A DNA stretch of 64,000 nt from Desulfovibrio sp. Huiquan2017 (GCF_017351175.1 NZ_JAFMPN010000007.1:124001-188000); one strand, 5' to 3'; positions 7,872 through 16,202 are shown, counted from the first letter of the stretch. The notes: generated from the letters alone by a model not told the origin. Numbers and translations: made by a program.

Positions 7872-9038
7872 ATGCTGCACTTCCTGGGCAACTGTCAAAT
7901 GGATTTCCTGTCCCGGGCCGCGGCCGCACTGGGGTTGCCCGTGATCCACCGGGAACTGGCCTCGCCCATGACCCATGCCAGCCACCCCGCGGGGGTTCCG
8001 TCCGCGCTGGACCGGCTCGTCCGCGAGCACGGTCTCGCCGACGCCTTCAACGGCCGCCAGCCCGAGTGCCAGTTCGGCCTGCCCGACGGCGAGCCGCCCG
8101 CCCTGCTGGTCTTGAATCTCTTCCACGAGACCAGCCCACTCTTCCTGCACACCGAAGACGGCTTCATCTTTCACATGAATCCGGCGGCCTGGCGCAACGC
8201 CCCCGCCCTGGCCGCCTGGATGGACGCCAACTGCCGACGCATCGCGCCCAATCCGGCCACGTACCTGAAGCGGTTCGGGCAGTTCCTGGCGCTCGTCCGC
8301 GAACGCTTCGCCAACACGCCGATACTCCTGGCCACCCGCCTCAACCACTATCCGGCCTTCGGCCCGACGCCCCACTCCTACCTGGAAAATTGGGAAGACT
8401 TGAGCCGTGAAGCCCCGGCCCACTACGCGCTCTGGGAGCGCGAACTGAACGTGCGCCCGCTCGACGTGAACCGCGTATTCGGCGGTATCTGGCGGGAATC
8501 GGACGGTGCCATTGAGCCCCACTGCCCATTTCTCAAGATCGAGCTTGCGGAACGGGACGGCGCGGTGGTCGGCGTGCGCGCCTCACGCGACGTGGAGCAC
8601 GTCGGCCCGCTGTGGGCCAGGCTGGCCGACAAGGTCGCCGCCTTCCTGAAGACCGGGGAAATCCGCTACGAGGCGCGGGAGACCGTGCCTCCGGAATGGA
8701 ACCGGCCATGGCACCCCACGGTCCTGGACGAGGAGGCCGTCATCGACCGGTTCGCCAGCGAACGCAACTACCCCTGGGCCGAAGCCGTGGGCAGCTTCTT
8801 CATGGACCTTTCGCGAGACCGCACCCCCCTGCTGGCCGCATCCGGCGAATTCATGCCCGTGTGCCACAACACCCTGCACATGATCCGGGCCTACGGCCGC
8901 ATCTTCAAGAACCCGCTGCTGGCGACCTTCTGCGACACCCACCGCCCGGCCGCCGAGGCCTTCACCGACAACGGCCCGTTTTACCGAACCGAGTACCTGG
9001 CCCGCCTGGACGAGATACGGGCGCACGCGCTGAGCTAG
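7872..9038 (+). CDS. Hypothetical protein with N-terminal GNCQ motif
   Basis: The 388-residue protein has no signal peptide or membrane helix. It begins MLHFLGNCQMDF; a GNCQ-type start after a beta strand is also seen in WcbI-like capsule enzymes and SGNH-type hydrolases. Later conserved-looking blocks are TRLNHYPAFGPTPHSY around 157-172 and a C-terminal CHNTLHMIRAYGRIF. I do not recognise the family with confidence. A second protein with an NCQ N-terminus (41472-42317) suggests that the organism carries several of these. It overlaps, by a few bases, a decayed Rhs remnant on the other strand. Confidence 0.75.
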   Translation: MLHFLGNCQMDFLSRAAAALGLPVIHRELASPMTHASHPAGVPSALDRLVREHGLADAFNGRQPECQFGLPDGEPPALLVLNLFHETSPLFLHTEDGFIFHMNPAAWRNAPALAAWMDANCRRIAPNPATYLKRFGQFLALVRERFANTPILLATRLNHYPAFGPTPHSYLENWEDLSREAPAHYALWERELNVRPLDVNRVFGGIWRESDGAIEPHCPFLKIELAERDGAVVGVRASRDVEHVGPLWARLADKVAAFLKTGEIRYEARETVPPEWNRPWHPTVLDEEAVIDRFASERNYPWAEAVGSFFMDLSRDRTPLLAASGEFMPVCHNTLHMIRAYGRIFKNPLLATFCDTHRPAAEAFTDNGPFYRTEYLARLDEIRAHALS

Positions 9039-9268
9039 CCGAATCGCCGCCCGTGTCGCCAATTAGGATCAGGCGCGGTCCATCTCCCGGGTTTTACGTC
9101 ATAGCCGCGCCAGCCGAAACGGACGAAGCCGAGATCCCGGCCGTGCAGGCCGCCGACGAAGCCGATGGGCAGACGCAGGGGCGGGTTGGTGTCCTCAATG
9201 ACCCCGCCGAACGGGTCGCTCAACCAACTGACAATTTTATCATTGCCAGAGTACCATTTTGGCGATAC
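9035..9268 (-). pseudogene. Rhs/YD-repeat core domain remnant
   Basis: The reverse strand is open from 9268 to 9035 and reads WLSDPFGGVIEDTNPPLRLP...GFVGGLHGRDLGFVRFGWRGYDVKPGRWTAPDP. This matches the C-terminal RHS-repeat-associated core motif (PFG.v...n..lRfpGq..D..tGl...R.YdP..GRft..DP). Immediately after DP a one-base shift would restore IGDTGGDS, the usual continuation, so the reading frame is broken there. No start codon, no upstream YD repeats and no toxin tip are present. It is a fragment left over from a larger polymorphic toxin-type gene. Confidence 0.72.
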
Positions 9269-9332
9269 CTACCAACTGCTCATATGAACATTCTTCAATT
9301 ATTTCTCTGGTCCACCGCAAAAAGGAATTAGC

Positions 9333-9851
9333 ATGGTGAACAAACAAAGGACAAGTGCTGTGTTAGCCGCTTTGGTGCTCATTTCATTATGCGCTTGTCA
9401 GTACTCCACACAGACCAGATATAATTATTCTGAAGTCGGCCAGGTTCAGGTTGTTCAATTCGGTACGGTTGTTGCTGTAAGGGATATCGATATCTATGGA
9501 GAAAATAGCGGAGCGACAGCTCTCGCCGGTGCGGCCGGAGGGGCGGCCCTGGGGGCCGGCACGGGAAACGGATTCAGCAGTGTTGCCGGTGGAGTTGCTG
9601 GAGCAGCAGCCGGCGCGGCCCTTGGCTCGGGACTTGAGCAAGCCATCAGAAGGCGTGGCGGCGTTGAATATACGGTGGTCCTACAAAATGGAAAGACGAT
9701 AACCGTAGCTCAGAATGTTTCCGAAAAAGATACCATTCTTGAGATCAACGACAGAGTCATGGTTCAAATAAATGGACAATATCAACGTGTATTGCCAGCC
9801 AACAATCTTCCAGAAGAAATAGAAAAACCAAAAGGTATTAAATTAAAATGA
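9333..9851 (+). CDS. Glycine-zipper outer-membrane lipoprotein (SlyB-like)
   Basis: The 172-residue protein has a lipoprotein signal peptide (hydrophobic 10-19, modified cysteine probably C22 in LCAC). Residues about 60-105 form a glycine/alanine zipper (GATALAGAAGGAALGAGTGNG...GGVAGAAAGAALGSG) like that of SlyB/Pcp lipoproteins. The remaining C-terminal domain (VEYTVVLQNGKTITVAQ...) fits the same family. The start follows AAGGAATTAGC. The base composition is clearly AT-richer than in the surrounding genes. The stop overlaps the next lipoprotein gene in an ATGA arrangement. Insertion in the outer membrane is expected; the physiological role is unknown. Confidence 0.85.
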   Translation: MVNKQRTSAVLAALVLISLCACQYSTQTRYNYSEVGQVQVVQFGTVVAVRDIDIYGENSGATALAGAAGGAALGAGTGNGFSSVAGGVAGAAAGAALGSGLEQAIRRRGGVEYTVVLQNGKTITVAQNVSEKDTILEINDRVMVQINGQYQRVLPANNLPEEIEKPKGIKLK

Positions 9852-10477
9852 AGATACTAGCTCCTCTCTTTGCGTTGTTTGTATTATCCGGTTGCGCGAT
9901 GACGGTCGATAAGATCGACGTTCCTTACCAAGGTGCTGCGAACATTACGATTGTTGAAGGTGCTGAGAATGTTCCCATCACTGTCACGCACGAAGACAAG
10001 CGTACCGTGTACAAGGATCGTGTAGGCACCAAAAAGAATGGCTACGGCATGGAAATGGCCGAGATCGTAGCTACTAACGATATCGCCCAAACGGTTGCGG
10101 ATGGTGTTGCGTTCGAACTTGCAAACGAAGGCTTCAAGATCGGCGATGAGGGGAAAAATATCAACGTAAAATTAATGCGTCTGTATAACGATTTTAAGAT
10201 GGGTTTTTGGTCCGGCAGCGCAGTTGCCGACGGCTTAGTCCAAGTCGAAGTCCGTGAAGACGGGAAATTAGTCTTCTCAAAATCTTACGAAGGCGGCGGC
10301 GTTGAGGAAAGCATACAGCTCGCAAGCGGTAAAAATGCACGAGCGGCTCTGATCAAGGCGATGACCGACATTGTTACGAAGATCACTCAAGACCCGCAAC
10401 TCCATTCGGCACTACTAAAACCCGTTCCATCCTCTGAACAACCCCTTGCCGAAACAGAAAACGCGGAGAAGTTGTAA
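9848..10477 (+). CDS. YajG-like lipoprotein
   Basis: The 209-residue product begins with a lipoprotein signal peptide and a clear lipobox (LSGC, modified C16). The middle resembles YajG-type lipoproteins: an early beta region, AQTVADGVAFELANEGFKI, then DGLVQVEVREDGKLVFSKSYEGGG. It overlaps the preceding glycine-zipper lipoprotein gene by 4 bp, so the two are translationally coupled and probably act together at the outer membrane. Like its neighbour it is AT-richer than the flanking DNA, which suggests transfer. An intrinsic terminator follows at 10606-10648. The molecular function is not known. Confidence 0.82.
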   Translation: MKILAPLFALFVLSGCAMTVDKIDVPYQGAANITIVEGAENVPITVTHEDKRTVYKDRVGTKKNGYGMEMAEIVATNDIAQTVADGVAFELANEGFKIGDEGKNINVKLMRLYNDFKMGFWSGSAVADGLVQVEVREDGKLVFSKSYEGGGVEESIQLASGKNARAALIKAMTDIVTKITQDPQLHSALLKPVPSSEQPLAETENAEKL

Positions 10478-10605
10478 GCCTGTGTAGGCGACAGCTCAAA
10501 GGGAAACGTTTTCACGCCGCCCCACGAGGCCTTGCGATTAGGCTTTCCTTTAACCCGTTCGCTAAGGGCACTACCACTTTCACAACGCTGAACAACACCC
10601 AAAAT

Positions 10606-10648
10606 CGGGCCGCCCGTCCTTTATGGTCGAGGCGGCCCGTTTTTTTTG
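10606..10648 (+). terminator. Terminator of the lipoprotein pair
   Basis: CGGGCCGCC, a 16-nt loop and GGCGGCCCG are followed by nine T. It ends the rightward lipoprotein transcript before the leftward response-regulator gene. The other 120 bp after the lipoprotein stop show nothing recognisable. Confidence 0.88.
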
Positions 10649-10686
10649 CTTTATGCATGGAGAAGGAGCCCTGTCGCTAGTGGCCG

Positions 10687-12075
10687 CTAACGCCGCGTAA
10701 GTCCATATTTCTTGAGTTTGTATTGCAGCGTGCGGCGGCTGATCCCCAGGGCCTCGGCCGTGCGTTCGCGGTGGTTGCCGTTTTCTTCGAGGGCCTGGAT
10801 GATGGCCTGCTTCTCGGCTTCTTCGAGATTGGCGGGAGTCGGCTGGGGACGCCCGCCGTGGGAAAACTCCATGTCGATGACGTTTTCCCGGGCCCCGGTG
10901 ATCTGGGGCGGCAGGAGATCCGGGCCGAGCGCATCGGACCGGGAGAGGATCAAGGCGCGTTCCAGGACGTTTTCCAGTTCACGCACGTTGCCTGGCCACT
11001 CGTAGCCGGACAAGGCGTCGAGAAAGGCCGGGGTCACGGTACGGATGATCTTGTTGTTCTTGTTGCCCAGGCGGCGAAGCAGGAAGCTGACCAGAAGCGG
11101 CAGGTCCTCCTTGCGTTCGCACAGCGGCGGGATGCGTATTTCGAGCACGGCCAGACGGTAGTAAAGGTCCTCGCGGAAACGGCCCGCCTCAACCTCCCTC
11201 TTGAGATTGCGGTTGGTGGCCGCGATGATCCGGGCGTCCACCTGGAGGGTGCGCACCGAGCCGAGCGGCTCAATGGTTTTCTCCTGGAGGGCGCGCAAAA
11301 GCTTGGCCTGAAGGGCGGCGGGCATTTCGCCGATCTCGTCCAGGAACAGGGTGCCGCCGTCGGCCAGTTGAAACCGGCCGGGTTTGTCCTTGACCGCGCC
11401 GGTGAACGCGCCCTTTTCGTAGCCGAAGAGCTCGGATTCGAGAAGGTCGTCGGGCAGGGCCGCGCAGTTGACCTTGATGAGCGGTTTGTCGGCCCGCGGG
11501 CTGGCCCGGTGGAGCCCCTCGGCGACCAATTCCTTGCCGGTGCCGCTCTGGCCGAGGATGAGCACCGTGGCCTCGGTGGGCCCGGCCTGGGCAATGAGGT
11601 CGCGGACCCGCTCGATGCCGGGGCTGCCCCCGATGAAGTCGGGCTCGCTGCCCACTTCGGCGCGCAGCCGGGCATTTTCATCCAAAAGTTTGTGATATTC
11701 GAATGCTTTACCGAGAACGGCGGTCAACTCGTCGTTGTCGGCGGGCTTGGTCAGATAGTCGAAGGCTCCGCGCTTCATGGCGTCCACGGCGGAGCCGACG
11801 GAGCCAAATGCGGTCAGCAGGACCACAGGCATGGAAGGCCGCCGGACCTGGAGCTCCTTGAGCAACTGCATGCCGTCCATGCCGGGCATCTTCATGTCCA
11901 CCATGGCCACGTCGGGGTAGGTGTCGGATTCGGCCTCCTCGGCCAATACGGTCAGGGCGCGTTCGCCGGATTCGGCTTCGAGCACGGTCCAACCGTCGTC
12001 TTCGAGCACGGCGCGGACCATCATCCGGTGCCCCGGTTCGTCGTCCACAATCAACGCGATACGTTCTTCATTCAT
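10687..12075 (-). CDS. Sigma-54-dependent response regulator (ZraR/NtrC family)
   Basis: The 462-residue protein has three domains. An N-terminal receiver has phospho-acceptor D60 (MVDMKMPGMDG) and conserved K110. A central AAA+ ATPase has Walker A GQSGTGKE at 175-182 and an intact GAFTGA loop at 222-227, the part that contacts sigma-54. A C-terminal Fis-type helix-turn-helix spans about 420-460. It lies 4 bp after the histidine kinase gene and is the last gene of a zraP-DUF4405-kinase-regulator operon. The -24/-12 promoter and palindromic half-sites before zraP (15574-15699) are its most likely targets, which would give autoregulation. Confidence 0.95.
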   Translation of the reverse strand: MNEERIALIVDDEPGHRMMVRAVLEDDGWTVLEAESGERALTVLAEEAESDTYPDVAMVDMKMPGMDGMQLLKELQVRRPSMPVVLLTAFGSVGSAVDAMKRGAFDYLTKPADNDELTAVLGKAFEYHKLLDENARLRAEVGSEPDFIGGSPGIERVRDLIAQAGPTEATVLILGQSGTGKELVAEGLHRASPRADKPLIKVNCAALPDDLLESELFGYEKGAFTGAVKDKPGRFQLADGGTLFLDEIGEMPAALQAKLLRALQEKTIEPLGSVRTLQVDARIIAATNRNLKREVEAGRFREDLYYRLAVLEIRIPPLCERKEDLPLLVSFLLRRLGNKNNKIIRTVTPAFLDALSGYEWPGNVRELENVLERALILSRSDALGPDLLPPQITGARENVIDMEFSHGGRPQPTPANLEEAEKQAIIQALEENGNHRERTAEALGISRRTLQYKLKKYGLTRR

Positions 12076-12079
12076 GAAT

Positions 12080-14005
12080 CTATTCCTTGTCTGCCGCAGG
12101 CGGCGGGTCGGGGAAGAACAACTTCATCTCGGCCCCCCGGCCTGGTTCGGATTCGATAAGCACCCGGCCCTTGTGGGCGCGCATGATGTTCTGGACAATG
12201 GCCAGCCCCAGTCCGGTACCGGTCTTCTTGCCCGTGACGAAAGGCTTGAAGACGTCGTCGCGGATGTCCGGATTCATGCCCGGGCCGTCGTCGGCCACGA
12301 TGATCCAGACGCCCTTGTGGCCGCGCATGGAAACCAGCCGGACGTGGCCGGGCTTGTCGCACTCGGCGCACCCCTGGATGGCGTCCAGGCTGTTGGAAAT
12401 AAGATTGAGCAGGACCTGCCGGAGCGCGTCCGGGTCGGCCCAGACCGGCTCGGGCCCGAAGTCGAACTCCGGCTCGATCTGCTTGTCCTCAAAGTCGAAG
12501 CGCATGAGCTGCCGAAGCGAGTCGCCGACCTTGAACATGTCGATGAAGACCGGATCCAACTGGCGCGGCCGGGCCAGGTAAAGCAGGTCCGTGACCACGC
12601 GGTTGAGGCGGTCCGCCTCCTGGACCATGGCCGTGGCGTACTGATCCAGCGGAGCCTGGCCCTTGAGCTTGGTGGCGAAGAGCTGGGCGAAGCCGCGCAG
12701 GGAGGAAAGCGGGTTGCGCACCTCGTGGGCCACGCCCGCCGCCAGCGAACCGATGGCGGCCAGCCGCTTGGCCTCGTTCAGGTCCTCCTCCAGGGAGCGG
12801 ATCTCGGTGCGGTCCCGGATCAGGACCAGCCGCTGCGCCTGCTCCGGGCCGTCGTCCTCGTCGTGTTCCTGGAACGGCAGGAAAAGGATCTCCAACTGGC
12901 GGCCCTGATAGTCGAACTGTTCCCACTCCACCGGGCCGGACGGCGGGTTCTCGCTGGTCTGGCGGCCAAAGTCGAAATCCCGCCAATTGGCGCCGATGAT
13001 CTCGGGCGGCACGGGCGCGTCGCCGCCTTTTTTCCCGTCCTTGCCCCGTCCCTTGGCGCTCCCTTCCTTGCCGCCCGCGTCCGGGGAGTCCTCCAGGCCG
13101 TCCGTATCCCCGGACTCCTCGTCCGGCATCGGGGCGAGCAGCTCCAGGGCCGAGCGGTTGGCGGCCAGGATTTCGCCGTCCTCGGCCAGGGTGACCAGGC
13201 CGTCGGGCATGTTGTCCAAAAGCTTGTTCTGGAACCGCTCCAGGCGGATGAGCTTGCGGCTCGCGCCCCGCCTGCGCAAGTAGGCGAAGGCCAGGGACCA
13301 GAGGACCACGGCGGCCAAGAAAACGTAGCCGGTCTGGTACGTGGCGGCCTGCCGGTACTGGCGGAATTGGCGCATGTGCTTTTCGGCGTTGAGGCCGACC
13401 ACCAGGTAGACCTTGGACTGGACGTCCTCGTCGAACATCATGCCCGGGCCCATGCCCTGCCCGAGCCCCCGGCCCAGACCGTTGCGCCCCTGCCCCCCTT
13501 CGTCCGGGGACAGGCCGAGGAGGGAGGCGACGCCCGCGCGGACCTGGAGCCCGGACAAAAGCACGCTGGTCTTGTCCACTTCGGCCATGACGTGCCAGGC
13601 GCGGCCGGGTTCGATATCCTCGGCCACGGCGTCGGGCAACTGGAAGATGGGGTGGTTGTTCTTCTTGACCGAGGTGACGATGGGATGCCCGGTACGGTCG
13701 AACAGGGTGACGAACTCGATGTCGTCGGACTTGGCCAACTCGGTGAAAAGCTCCTCGGTCATCGTCCGGAACAGGGTCGAGGACTGTCCGCCCATGCGCA
13801 GGGTCCGGGCGATGCGGAAGATGTTGTTGTCCACGCCGCGCAGGATGGAATTGCCGGTCATGACCATGTGGTCCTCGACAATCTTACGCTGTTGGGCGAT
13901 GGACTGCCAGGTCAGGTAGAGACTGCCCAACCCCAGCACGATAAGCGCCAGGACCAGGGCGACCAGGGGGCCTTTCTCCCTGCCTTCCGGATGGACGACC
14001 TCCAT
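12080..14005 (-). CDS. Membrane sensor histidine kinase (ZraS/NtrB-like)
   Basis: The 641-residue inner-membrane kinase has one transmembrane helix at about 14-32, an extracytoplasmic sensor region of about 200 residues, a second helix near 238-258, a PAS-like segment (LLDNMPDGLVTLAEDGEILAANRSA) near 275-300, a HisKA domain with the phosphorylated histidine in AHEVRNPLSS near residue 427, and a C-terminal HATPase with N, G1 (DDGPGM) and G2 (GTGLGLAIV) boxes. A charged, Gly/Lys/Asp-rich linker (about 305-335) splits the PAS region. It pairs with the adjacent sigma-54 regulator. A signal related to zinc or envelope stress is suggested by the zraP-like gene in the operon. Confidence 0.93.
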   Translation of the reverse strand: MEVVHPEGREKGPLVALVLALIVLGLGSLYLTWQSIAQQRKIVEDHMVMTGNSILRGVDNNIFRIARTLRMGGQSSTLFRTMTEELFTELAKSDDIEFVTLFDRTGHPIVTSVKKNNHPIFQLPDAVAEDIEPGRAWHVMAEVDKTSVLLSGLQVRAGVASLLGLSPDEGGQGRNGLGRGLGQGMGPGMMFDEDVQSKVYLVVGLNAEKHMRQFRQYRQAATYQTGYVFLAAVVLWSLAFAYLRRRGASRKLIRLERFQNKLLDNMPDGLVTLAEDGEILAANRSALELLAPMPDEESGDTDGLEDSPDAGGKEGSAKGRGKDGKKGGDAPVPPEIIGANWRDFDFGRQTSENPPSGPVEWEQFDYQGRQLEILFLPFQEHDEDDGPEQAQRLVLIRDRTEIRSLEEDLNEAKRLAAIGSLAAGVAHEVRNPLSSLRGFAQLFATKLKGQAPLDQYATAMVQEADRLNRVVTDLLYLARPRQLDPVFIDMFKVGDSLRQLMRFDFEDKQIEPEFDFGPEPVWADPDALRQVLLNLISNSLDAIQGCAECDKPGHVRLVSMRGHKGVWIIVADDGPGMNPDIRDDVFKPFVTGKKTGTGLGLAIVQNIMRAHKGRVLIESEPGRGAEMKLFFPDPPPAADKE

Positions 14006-14012
14006 GGTTCCC

Positions 14013-14831
14013 CTACTCGCCCCTGACGATCATGTAAATGCCCTTGGGCGACATGTCGTGCGCGCCCGCCAGATCCTTGAAGGAGCTTTCCGGAGTGGCG
14101 TCGATGCCCGCGTTCTTGAGCCGGGCCAGGACCTCTTCCAACTCCAGGCCGTAGGTCGTGCACACGGCAGTGACCGTCAACTTGCCGGTGCCCTCGGGGG
14201 GCTGGACCGGCATCAGGGCAAAGGGGTCGCCGCCCTGTCTGGCACGGATGATGTCGTAAACGTGCTGCGGACTGACGCCGCGCGACCGGGCGATGTCCTG
14301 GACCAGGGTGTTCTCGTCGATGGACGGGTCGAACCCGGCTTCGCGCAGGGCGGAAAGCGCCATATTCACGTCCAGACCGAGAAATCCGCAAAATTTCTTC
14401 AGCGGGCTGGTCTCGGCGTGGCCGTAGGGAGGATTGCCGTAGACCTCGGTGGCTTCCTCCTTGATCCGTGCGCTGTAGTCGAGCAGTGTGCTCATGGGCG
14501 GCAGATTGATGAGGGTGCCCGCGAAGACCAGGAAGACCAGGATGAAGCTGAAGATCATGGAGGGCGTCATGACCACGAATTCGCGGGCCCGGTTCTTCAT
14601 GTAATGTGTAATCGGCTTCCAGTTGAGCCAGGTGTGCAGGAGCAGCGCAAGAAGGAAGAGCGTGCCCACGGCGGTGTGGACGTCGCCCCATTGGGTCTTG
14701 GTCATGCCCAGCAGATGCCAATCGGCCCAGTACGCCACACGGCCCTCGGGCACGATGTACAGGACCACACTGGTAAGGAGCGTGACAAGAAACGAAAGAA
14801 GCGCGGTAAGGGACGTGATTTTCCGGAACAT
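14013..14831 (-). CDS. DUF4405-type membrane protein
   Basis: The 272-residue product has about three to four N-terminal transmembrane helices (about 5-28, 50-70, 86-110). Histidines in ADWH and LLHTWLNW recall cytochrome-b-like DUF4405 proteins. The soluble C-terminal half (about 130-270) has two repeated DUF-like blocks that each begin with a segment of the form L.DVN/GLE..L..L..AGID and end HDMSPKGIYMIV or GVSPQHVYDII. It sits between the zraP-like gene and the kinase, 7 bp from the latter. Heme binding and a redox or sensing role are possible but unproven. Confidence 0.78.
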   Translation of the reverse strand: MFRKITSLTALLSFLVTLLTSVVLYIVPEGRVAYWADWHLLGMTKTQWGDVHTAVGTLFLLALLLHTWLNWKPITHYMKNRAREFVVMTPSMIFSFILVFLVFAGTLINLPPMSTLLDYSARIKEEATEVYGNPPYGHAETSPLKKFCGFLGLDVNMALSALREAGFDPSIDENTLVQDIARSRGVSPQHVYDIIRARQGGDPFALMPVQPPEGTGKLTVTAVCTTYGLELEEVLARLKNAGIDATPESSFKDLAGAHDMSPKGIYMIVRGE

Positions 14832-14904
14832 CCAAGGACCTCCTCGAGAAGTGAAGCATTGCCGTGGATCCCCTGCATGCCCGCCATCGCCTGCAGATGA
14901 TCAT

Positions 14905-14941
14905 TTGCGGGACAGGCGGCCCCACGCCACCTGTCCCGCAA
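14905..14941. other. Intercistronic hairpin between zraP-like gene and DUF4405 gene
   Basis: A near-perfect 16-bp stem (TTGCGGGACAGG-GGC / GCC-CCTGTCCCGCAA) lies in the 156-bp gap downstream of the zraP-like gene. No T-run follows it on the reverse strand, so it is more likely an mRNA-stabilising or partial-attenuation element than a full terminator. It could keep periplasmic ZraP-like protein in excess over the signalling proteins. Confidence 0.55.
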
Positions 14942-14987
14942 TATCCTGTTTTCCGGGTTATCGGAAATATCTGTTCAGTTCAATGAC

Positions 14988-15500
14988 TTAGTACATCCCT
15001 CGACCCATGCCGCGTCCGTACATGCCGTGCCCGTACATACCGCGGCCCTGGGCGGGGCCGTCATCGTCGTCGCCCTGCCCGAAACGGGGGCCGGGGCAGG
15101 AGCCGAAGGCGGCGATACCGGTGGTCTTGACCAGTTCCTCGGCCATGGACGCACGCAGGTCACGCATCTTGTTGCGCAGGCTGGAGATGTCGGTCACCAA
15201 TTTGGTGATGGCCTGTTCATCGGCCTTGCCGCCGTTGATCATGGCCTGGAGCACGGACCGCTTGGCCCAGATCTGGGTGCGAACGGTCTCGAACTGTGGT
15301 TCGTACTTGTCCACCACGGCCTTGACCTCGGCCTGTTTCTCGGGGGTCAACTGGCTGTACGCGGCACCGGGACCGTAACCGGGGGCGCCGCAAACGCCGT
15401 TGGCGCCTCGACCGTAGCCAGGGCCGGCCACGGCGAACGCGGCCATGCTCAGGACGAGAGCGGCCGCCAAAGCGGAAATGGTGATGTTCTTTTTGGACAT
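14988..15500 (-). CDS. zraP: Periplasmic ZraP/Spy-like metal-stress chaperone
   Basis: The 170-residue protein has a signal peptide (residues 1-25, cleavage after AVA), an LTPEKQAEVKAVVDKYEPQF motif of the Spy/CpxP/ZraP family, and a long helical middle. The C-terminus is His/Gly/Met-rich (RGMYGHGMYGRGMGRGMY), a probable metal-binding tail. ATG 15500 is chosen because it opens a normal signal peptide and has GGAGGC upstream. It heads the operon with the DUF4405 protein, kinase and sigma-54 regulator and is preceded by a -24/-12 promoter. I expect zinc-responsive or envelope-stress-responsive chaperone function. The symbol is given by family and context. Confidence 0.86.
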   Translation of the reverse strand: MSKKNITISALAAALVLSMAAFAVAGPGYGRGANGVCGAPGYGPGAAYSQLTPEKQAEVKAVVDKYEPQFETVRTQIWAKRSVLQAMINGGKADEQAITKLVTDISSLRNKMRDLRASMAEELVKTTGIAAFGSCPGPRFGQGDDDDGPAQGRGMYGHGMYGRGMGRGMY

Positions 15501-15573
15501 TGGGTGCCTCCTGGCGGTTATACTTTCATGCAACAGGAAGAAGAGAGTGTGTGATCTTCTTGTCTCTTCAGAA

Positions 15574-15589
15574 AGCACAGCCCGTGCCA
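15574..15589 (-). promoter_or_regulatory. Sigma-54 promoter of the zraP operon
   Basis: Read leftward: TGGCAC-GGGCT-GTGCT, one mismatch from TGGCAC-N5-TTGCW with the GG and GC correctly spaced. Transcription would start near 15564, giving a leader of about 60 nt before the zraP ATG at 15500. The same operon encodes a GAFTGA-containing sigma-54 activator, which supports the assignment. Confidence 0.75.
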
Positions 15590-15640
15590 AAATCGCAAGC
15601 TGTTTGAATTCATCGCTATTCTAATCGCCGATTCGGATAA

Positions 15641-15699
15641 ATGCACATCTTTTGTGCATTTTACTGCACAGACTCTGCACAAAATCTGTGCAATGTGCA
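15641..15699. promoter_or_regulatory. Upstream activator array: phased TGCACA/TGTGCA half-sites
   Basis: Six half-sites occur, starting at 15642, 15653, 15665, 15676, 15687 and 15694, mostly about 11 bp apart, thus on one face of the helix. Two form perfect palindromes with 5-bp spacers: ATGCACA-N5-TGTGCAT at 15641-15659 and TGCACA-N5-TGTGCA at 15676-15692, centres 34 bp apart. They lie about 80-135 bp upstream of the sigma-54 start point, the normal place for NtrC-type enhancers. The rightward FmdB gene at 15781 is also nearby and could be affected. Confidence 0.62.
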
Positions 15700-15780
15700 A
15701 GAGATTGTCCCTTGACAACGGCCCGACTCGACACAACTTGTTGGCCATCGGCAACCTATATGAAGCGCGGAGGCAAGGTC

Positions 15781-15981
15781 ATGCCCATCTATGAATATAT
15801 CTGCAAGCAGTGCGGCCACGAATTCGAGGAGCTGGTGTTCAAAGCCGAAGCTCCCGCGCCCTGCCCCCGGTGCGGTTCCGCCGAGACCGAAAAGCTCATG
15901 AGCGCCTGCTCCGCCAAAGTGGATGGTGGCGGGCCCAATCTCGAAGCCCTGAAAGAGTACGGCTGCGGCTCCGGCGGCTGA
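15781..15981 (+). CDS. FmdB-family zinc-ribbon protein
   Basis: The 66-residue protein starts MPIYEYICKQCGHEFEEL, the hallmark of the FmdB-type putative regulatory zinc ribbon. Four cysteines (C8, C11, C28, C31) make the metal site. The C-terminus is a short Gly-rich tail (GCGSGG). A paralogue with the same N-terminus is at 36966-37214. Members are named from a possible role in formamidase gene regulation, but the function is not established in general. A hairpin with a T-run at 16030-16053 probably terminates its transcript. Confidence 0.88.
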   Translation: MPIYEYICKQCGHEFEELVFKAEAPAPCPRCGSAETEKLMSACSAKVDGGGPNLEALKEYGCGSGG

Positions 15982-16029
15982 GGCGTCTAGCCCGCGCCCC
16001 GGTCGGGGCGCATTCCATCACGCATCATC

Positions 16030-16053
16030 CGGCCGCGCCAGCGGCCGTTTTTT
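16030..16053 (+). terminator. Terminator of the FmdB-like gene
   Basis: CGGCCGC, loop GCCA, GCGGCCG and a run of six T, 50 bp after the stop codon. Confidence 0.78.
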
Positions 16054-16202
16054 CGTCCCCCCGACAGTCCGTTCGCGGTCGGTACGCCACGCTCCACGGG
16101 GTGGCCCGAAGCGGGATCCCGTGCGCCCCGGCCGTTCCCTTTCAGAACAAGAAGTGATAGGGAAACCGAACCGACCTCCACTTCGAACGAACGAGGAGCC
16201 CC

